Below are positions 4,783 to 7,752 of a DNA stretch of 7,752 bases, one piece after another. Made by a program: the position numbers and the translations under genes. This stretch comes from Thermoplasmata archaeon (GTDB taxonomy: Archaea; Thermoplasmatota; Thermoplasmata; Thermoplasmatales; Thermoplasmataceae), in contig JAKAYN010000023.1 of NCBI GenBank assembly GCA_021826785.1, positions 1 through 7,752 on the forward strand, given 5' to 3'. The notes beneath the pieces were generated by a model. That model was not told the DNA's origin. It searched no databases and saw only the letters and a program-made list of their open reading frames with translations. The number at the start of each line of letters is the position of its first letter. Position 1 is the stretch's first letter.

Positions 4783-6128
4783 TCGGCGCACTGGATGAAG
4801 GCACAGGTTCAACAAGGTTCATTGTTTACGATAATGATATGTCGCTTATACATATGAATAAAAAAAGGATAAATACATTTCATAGAGACAAAATAGCAGA
4901 GCAGGATCCATGTGAGATCTATAGAAAAACAATGTTAAATATAAACAATGCCGTTAATAAATTTAATATTAAAAGCATTGGAATAACAAATCAGAGGGAG
5001 ACAACAATACTCTGGAACAATGATGGAAAACCTATTGGCAATGCGATTCTATGGCAGGATAAGAGACTATCATCGTATGCAAAGATGCTAAAAAATGAAT
5101 ACAAAGATCTCTTTGTTAGGAAAACCGGTCTAATTCCAGATCCATATTTTAGTGCCATAAAAATAAGATATCTTTTATCAAGAAATCCTTTAATAAAGGA
5201 AAAGGCCAAGCAGGGTAAAATAAAGTTTGGAACGGTTGATTCATATATTATGTATAAAATGTTAAACAGGCATGTTACAGATTACTCAAATGCATCAAGA
5301 ACCATGCTTTTTAATATAAACAATTTATATTACGATGATGAAATCCTAAAAATATTGGATATACCATTAGAAATGCTGCCGGAGCCAATGCCATCAAATT
5401 CGTTCTTTGGATCCTGGCATAATATGGATATAAACGCGGTTCTTGGTGATCAGAACGCATCGCTCTTCGGGCACAATTTAATTATTGATAATTCTATAAA
5501 AGCAACATGTGGAACTGGAACATTTATAATGTCATTGGTAGACAAATCAAACAACAGCAAAAAGCTTTTAAAAACAATAGCCTGGTCAATGGATAGCAAT
5601 ACAAAATACGCCCTTGAAGGCTCTATTTTTGATTCCGGATCATTTTATAATTGGGCAATAAAAGTTTTTCATGGTGATTTAAAATATCAGGATAAAATAA
5701 TAATAGTTCCGGCATTCTCTGGTCTTGGCGCCCCATACTGGGAACCGGATGCTAAAACTGTAATAACTGGATTTAATTATAATTCGGACAGCTCGGCCAT
5801 GCTTTCTGCTGCCGTGCAGGCCATAGGCCTCCAGGTCAATGACATACTGATGGAGATAAAAAACAGGAGATACATGACATGTGACGGTTCAGGCTCAAAA
5901 AATCAATTCCTGATGCAGTTCATATCGGACATTGCAAATATTAATTTGATAACCTTAAAGGAGCATGAGATAACATCCTTTGGCATAGCCGCAATGGCAG
6001 GCATGTCATCAGGCTTGATTAAAGACATAAAAAAACCCGAGATAGAAAGAACATATGCCCCATCAGGAAAAAGATATATATCGTTATATAAAAAATGGAA
6101 ATATGCGCTAAAACTATCAATGATGTAA
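4779..6128 (+). CDS. glpK: glycerol kinase
   Basis: FGGY-family kinase of 449 residues that phosphorylates glycerol to sn-glycerol 3-phosphate with ATP in the cytoplasm. The phosphate loop is ALDEGTGSTR (4-13). NQRETTILW (71-79), with Arg73-Glu74, and ILWQDKR (90-96) are glycerol kinase hallmarks. PDPYFSAIK (120-128) carries the substrate tyrosine 123, TDYSNASRTMLFNI (167-180) follows, and GDQNASLFG (223-231) holds the catalytic-base aspartate 224. ATP-site elements are CGTGTFI (244-250), ALEGSIFDSG (278-287), PAFSGLGAPYW (311-321) and DGSGSKNQFLMQF (369-381). All glycerol-contacting residues known from the bacterial enzyme are present. It is about 50 residues shorter than usual, with the loss spread over loops (notably before GDQ) and the C-terminus. 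ATG 4779 is the only possible early start. It faces the glycerol-3-phosphate dehydrogenase operon and overlaps its last gene by 12 bases. Confidence 0.95.
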   Translation: MIGALDEGTGSTRFIVYDNDMSLIHMNKKRINTFHRDKIAEQDPCEIYRKTMLNINNAVNKFNIKSIGITNQRETTILWNNDGKPIGNAILWQDKRLSSYAKMLKNEYKDLFVRKTGLIPDPYFSAIKIRYLLSRNPLIKEKAKQGKIKFGTVDSYIMYKMLNRHVTDYSNASRTMLFNINNLYYDDEILKILDIPLEMLPEPMPSNSFFGSWHNMDINAVLGDQNASLFGHNLIIDNSIKATCGTGTFIMSLVDKSNNSKKLLKTIAWSMDSNTKYALEGSIFDSGSFYNWAIKVFHGDLKYQDKIIIVPAFSGLGAPYWEPDAKTVITGFNYNSDSSAMLSAAVQAIGLQVNDILMEIKNRRYMTCDGSGSKNQFLMQFISDIANINLITLKEHEITSFGIAAMAGMSSGLIKDIKKPEIERTYAPSGKRYISLYKKWKYALKLSMM

Positions 6129-6563
6129 ATCATCAAGTCTTGCTTTTATGCATTTTATTGCATTTTCTATATTTACACTTGCAGCCTCATCAAGCTTATT
6201 CTTTCCAAGCATTTTTGCTATAATACCAGGATCAAAATCGGCGTTCCATAGTATTATTGTATTTTTATCTTTGTTAATTTTTATATCTATTTTAAACTTT
6301 AAGCCTGCACCTGCAGCCCTGCCACTGCCATCAACTGTAATATTATTATCATTTACAATGTAATTAAATGATATTTTCCCTGTTATGCTCTTTAATGCAT
6401 CCATGTTTAAAAAGGATAGATCTATCTTTATCTTTGCCTTTATAATACCGTCCTTTTTAACATCGTACATTGGCATGCATGATATTATATTATCAATATT
6501 TCCAAGGAAATTTATGGCATTTTCATAGCCTGAAAGTGTTTCAAACGATCCTGATATGATCAA
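6117..6563 (-). CDS. CoxG-like SRPBCC protein associated with glycerol-3-phosphate dehydrogenase
   Basis: A 148-residue protein resembling the carbon monoxide dehydrogenase subunit G family, whose START-like fold forms a hydrophobic cavity. It begins IISGSFETL, followed by LGNIDNIISCMPMYDV (20-35), matching the family's 'L.D.e.l..ciPG' region; a 'sitGkisfnY' strand (59-68), SGRAAGAGLKFKIDIKI (80-96) and WNADF (106-110) follow, and the chain ends in a helix (113-145). No membrane-spanning tail is present. It begins with TTG at 6563, overlapping the dehydrogenase stop as TTGA; AGGGTGGT upstream is a partial ribosome site. Known CoxG proteins attach CO dehydrogenase to the membrane and have been reported to carry menaquinone. 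Here the coupling to a GlpA-like enzyme suggests the same service for glycerol 3-phosphate oxidation. The family assignment rests on pattern, not alignment. Confidence 0.7.
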   Translation of the reverse strand: MIISGSFETLSGYENAINFLGNIDNIISCMPMYDVKKDGIIKAKIKIDLSFLNMDALKSITGKISFNYIVNDNNITVDGSGRAAGAGLKFKIDIKINKDKNTIILWNADFDPGIIAKMLGKNKLDEAASVNIENAIKCIKARLDDLHH

Positions 6564-7752
6564 TGAACCACCCTGCTAAGAATATATGATGATATTATAT
6601 GCATTGCATACTCGTAGTCCATTGAATCATTATAGCTTTTTATGTAATTTATATAATTATCATTTAGATCATTCTTTTTAATGAATCTCTCAAATGTCTC
6701 ATCAAAATTTATATTATAAGTCATTGAACATCTCTTTGAACCGAATTTTTTTATAATATTATTTGTTATCTCCTCGGCATTTAATCTTGCCGTTGTGAAC
6801 TTGCCACCAACAGACGATATTAAATTATCAAGGTTTTCATATATCATAAAATCCCTTGTGCCGCGTGCGTTATCGCTTTTTATCAACGGTCTCATTGAAT
6901 AGTATAATTTTTCGTACTTAAAGTATTTTATAGCAGGAACGATGGCAGAGACCTCATCTATCATCATTTCTATATCCTCAGGATCAACAGACCCATCATC
7001 AGGATCATCAGAGACTATTGCAATGGTTCCGGCAACGGAGTGTGAACCGTAAGGAACTATAATATCACCATCTGATGGATTTCTCATTCTATTTAATACA
7101 GAATTTGAGAATCTTGCATTGTAGCTTGCCATGTATCCAAGCGTTGGCATAACATCAAAGTTTTTTATTTTAAATGTCTTAAGAACATTTCCGGACCACG
7201 CACCTGCAGTGTTTACATAAAAATCAAAAGATTCTTCAAATACATTCTTATCCTTCGATATTTTAACGCTTTTAATATTGTTATGAGATACATCTGCATC
7301 TGTTATAAATGCATTATCGATAATCCTTGCACCGTTCATGGCTGCCTCAACTGCAACGGCTGCAGAAAAATCATGACCGTTTATAATTTTATCCGGCACC
7401 TTTAATGCCATAATGGCATCATTATTTATATAAGGCTCAATTTTTATCAGTTCATTTACATCTATATTTTCTGTTTCTATGCCAATTATTTTATTTTCAT
7501 GCAGCAGTTTATCGCCGTAGTCTGCCTCATCATCATCTATGCCAATAAAATAACCACCAGTATCATTAACAAACATTGATGCGTTTTTGCTTATTATTTT
7601 ATTCTCATTTATGCACTCGATTGCAGACTTTTTATCATTTACGGAATACCTGGAACCGCTGTGAAGCATTCCATGGAACCTGCCAGATGCCCCGGACAGT
7701 ATACTATTTTTTTCTATTAATGTTACATCAAAACCGTTTATTGATAGAGATC
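6560..7752 (-). CDS. glpA: FAD-dependent glycerol-3-phosphate dehydrogenase, GlpA-like (N-terminus outside window)
   Basis: The frame stays open to the right edge: 27 more codons precede the ATG at 7669, so 396 residues are visible and the FAD GxGxxG strand (about 20-25 residues) is missing. The enzyme oxidises glycerol 3-phosphate to dihydroxyacetone phosphate with FAD. DVTLIEKN is the end of the first FAD strand pair. GASGRFHGMLHSGSRY (visible 20-35) matches the GlpA signature for FAD and substrate binding. Then come DTGGYF (63-68), VNTAGAW (179-185), RNPSDGDIIVPYG (223-235), YSMRPL (284-289) and VGGKFTTARLNAEE (314-327). Only about 69 residues follow, so the cysteine-rich iron-sulfur domain of bacterial GlpA is absent, and there is no glpB or glpC here. 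It is followed by the CoxG-like gene with a TTGA overlap. ATG 7669 cannot be the true start, since conserved residues precede it. Confidence 0.9.
   Translation of the reverse strand, partial: SLSINGFDVTLIEKNSILSGASGRFHGMLHSGSRYSVNDKKSAIECINENKIISKNASMFVNDTGGYFIGIDDDEADYGDKLLHENKIIGIETENIDVNELIKIEPYINNDAIMALKVPDKIINGHDFSAAVAVEAAMNGARIIDNAFITDADVSHNNIKSVKISKDKNVFEESFDFYVNTAGAWSGNVLKTFKIKNFDVMPTLGYMASYNARFSNSVLNRMRNPSDGDIIVPYGSHSVAGTIAIVSDDPDDGSVDPEDIEMMIDEVSAIVPAIKYFKYEKLYYSMRPLIKSDNARGTRDFMIYENLDNLISSVGGKFTTARLNAEEITNNIIKKFGSKRCSMTYNINFDETFERFIKKNDLNDNYINYIKSYNDSMDYEYAMHIISSYILSRVVH

Noticed and set aside
5903..6136. Minus-strand frame over the end of glpK
   Set aside because: Antisense to conserved kinase motifs; its composition is the mirror of the glpK coding sequence and no start signal is seen.
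6148..6363. Hydrophobic plus-strand frame of 71 codons
   Set aside because: Antisense of the CoxG-like gene; the apparent membrane helices come from reading Lys/Asp/Asn-rich codons backwards.
1301..6563. A carbon monoxide dehydrogenase locus, suggested by a MocA-like and a CoxG-like gene
   Set aside because: They lie about 4 kb apart on opposite strands with unrelated genes between, and no large, medium or small CO dehydrogenase subunit is present; CoxG is coupled to glpA instead.
7667..7669. ATG as the real start of the glycerol-3-phosphate dehydrogenase
   Set aside because: The frame continues to the window edge and encodes DVTLIEKN and GASGRFHG, conserved parts of the FAD domain, so the true start lies outside.

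Overview
The window looks like a piece of a thermoplasmatal archaeon chromosome. A Picrophilus-like species is the best guess, from gene content and style rather than any database match. The DNA is AT-rich, with many ATA and AGG codons and frequent GTG/TTG starts. TATA-like octamers sit about 25-27 bases before several start codons, as in leaderless archaeal transcripts, while strong Shine-Dalgarno sites appear only where a gene is internal to an operon or has a short leader. The sugar and energy enzymes (GlpA-like dehydrogenase with a CoxG-like partner, CoA-disulfide-reductase-like flavoprotein) fit thermoacidophilic archaea.

Left part (1-2672, + strand): the last 72 codons of purK; a radical SAM protein with a CX4CX2C cluster motif; a MocA/MobA-type nucleotidyltransferase starting with TTG inside the stop codon of the radical SAM gene; and a DPM1-like family 2 glycosyltransferase with its own leaderless promoter and a C-terminal membrane anchor.

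Middle part (2643-4313, - strand): a CoA-disulfide-reductase/NADH-oxidase-like flavoprotein overlaps the glycosyltransferase tail to tail by 30 bases. Upstream of it lies a 24-codon reading frame with an excellent AGGAGGTG ribosome site, which encodes a short basic/aromatic head followed by 14 aspartates. Before that is an unrecognised 63-residue protein with a well-placed leaderless promoter. Positions 4314-4778 hold no intact gene, only what looks like a decayed transposase C-terminus split over three frames, plus small repeats and the promoter region of glpK.

Right part (4779-7752): glycerol catabolism. Glycerol kinase (+) makes glycerol 3-phosphate. A convergent - strand pair encodes a GlpA-like FAD glycerol-3-phosphate dehydrogenase (its N-terminus lies beyond the right edge) and a CoxG-like SRPBCC protein, joined by another TTGA stop/start overlap. 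The dehydrogenase lacks the C-terminal iron-sulfur domain of bacterial GlpA and no glpB or glpC is visible, so the CoxG-like protein is a good candidate for the membrane or quinone link.

The most intriguing item is the poly-aspartate small ORF. The GlpA/CoxG pairing, the radical SAM/nucleotidyltransferase pair and the five-codon ORF that overlaps the glpK start are next.
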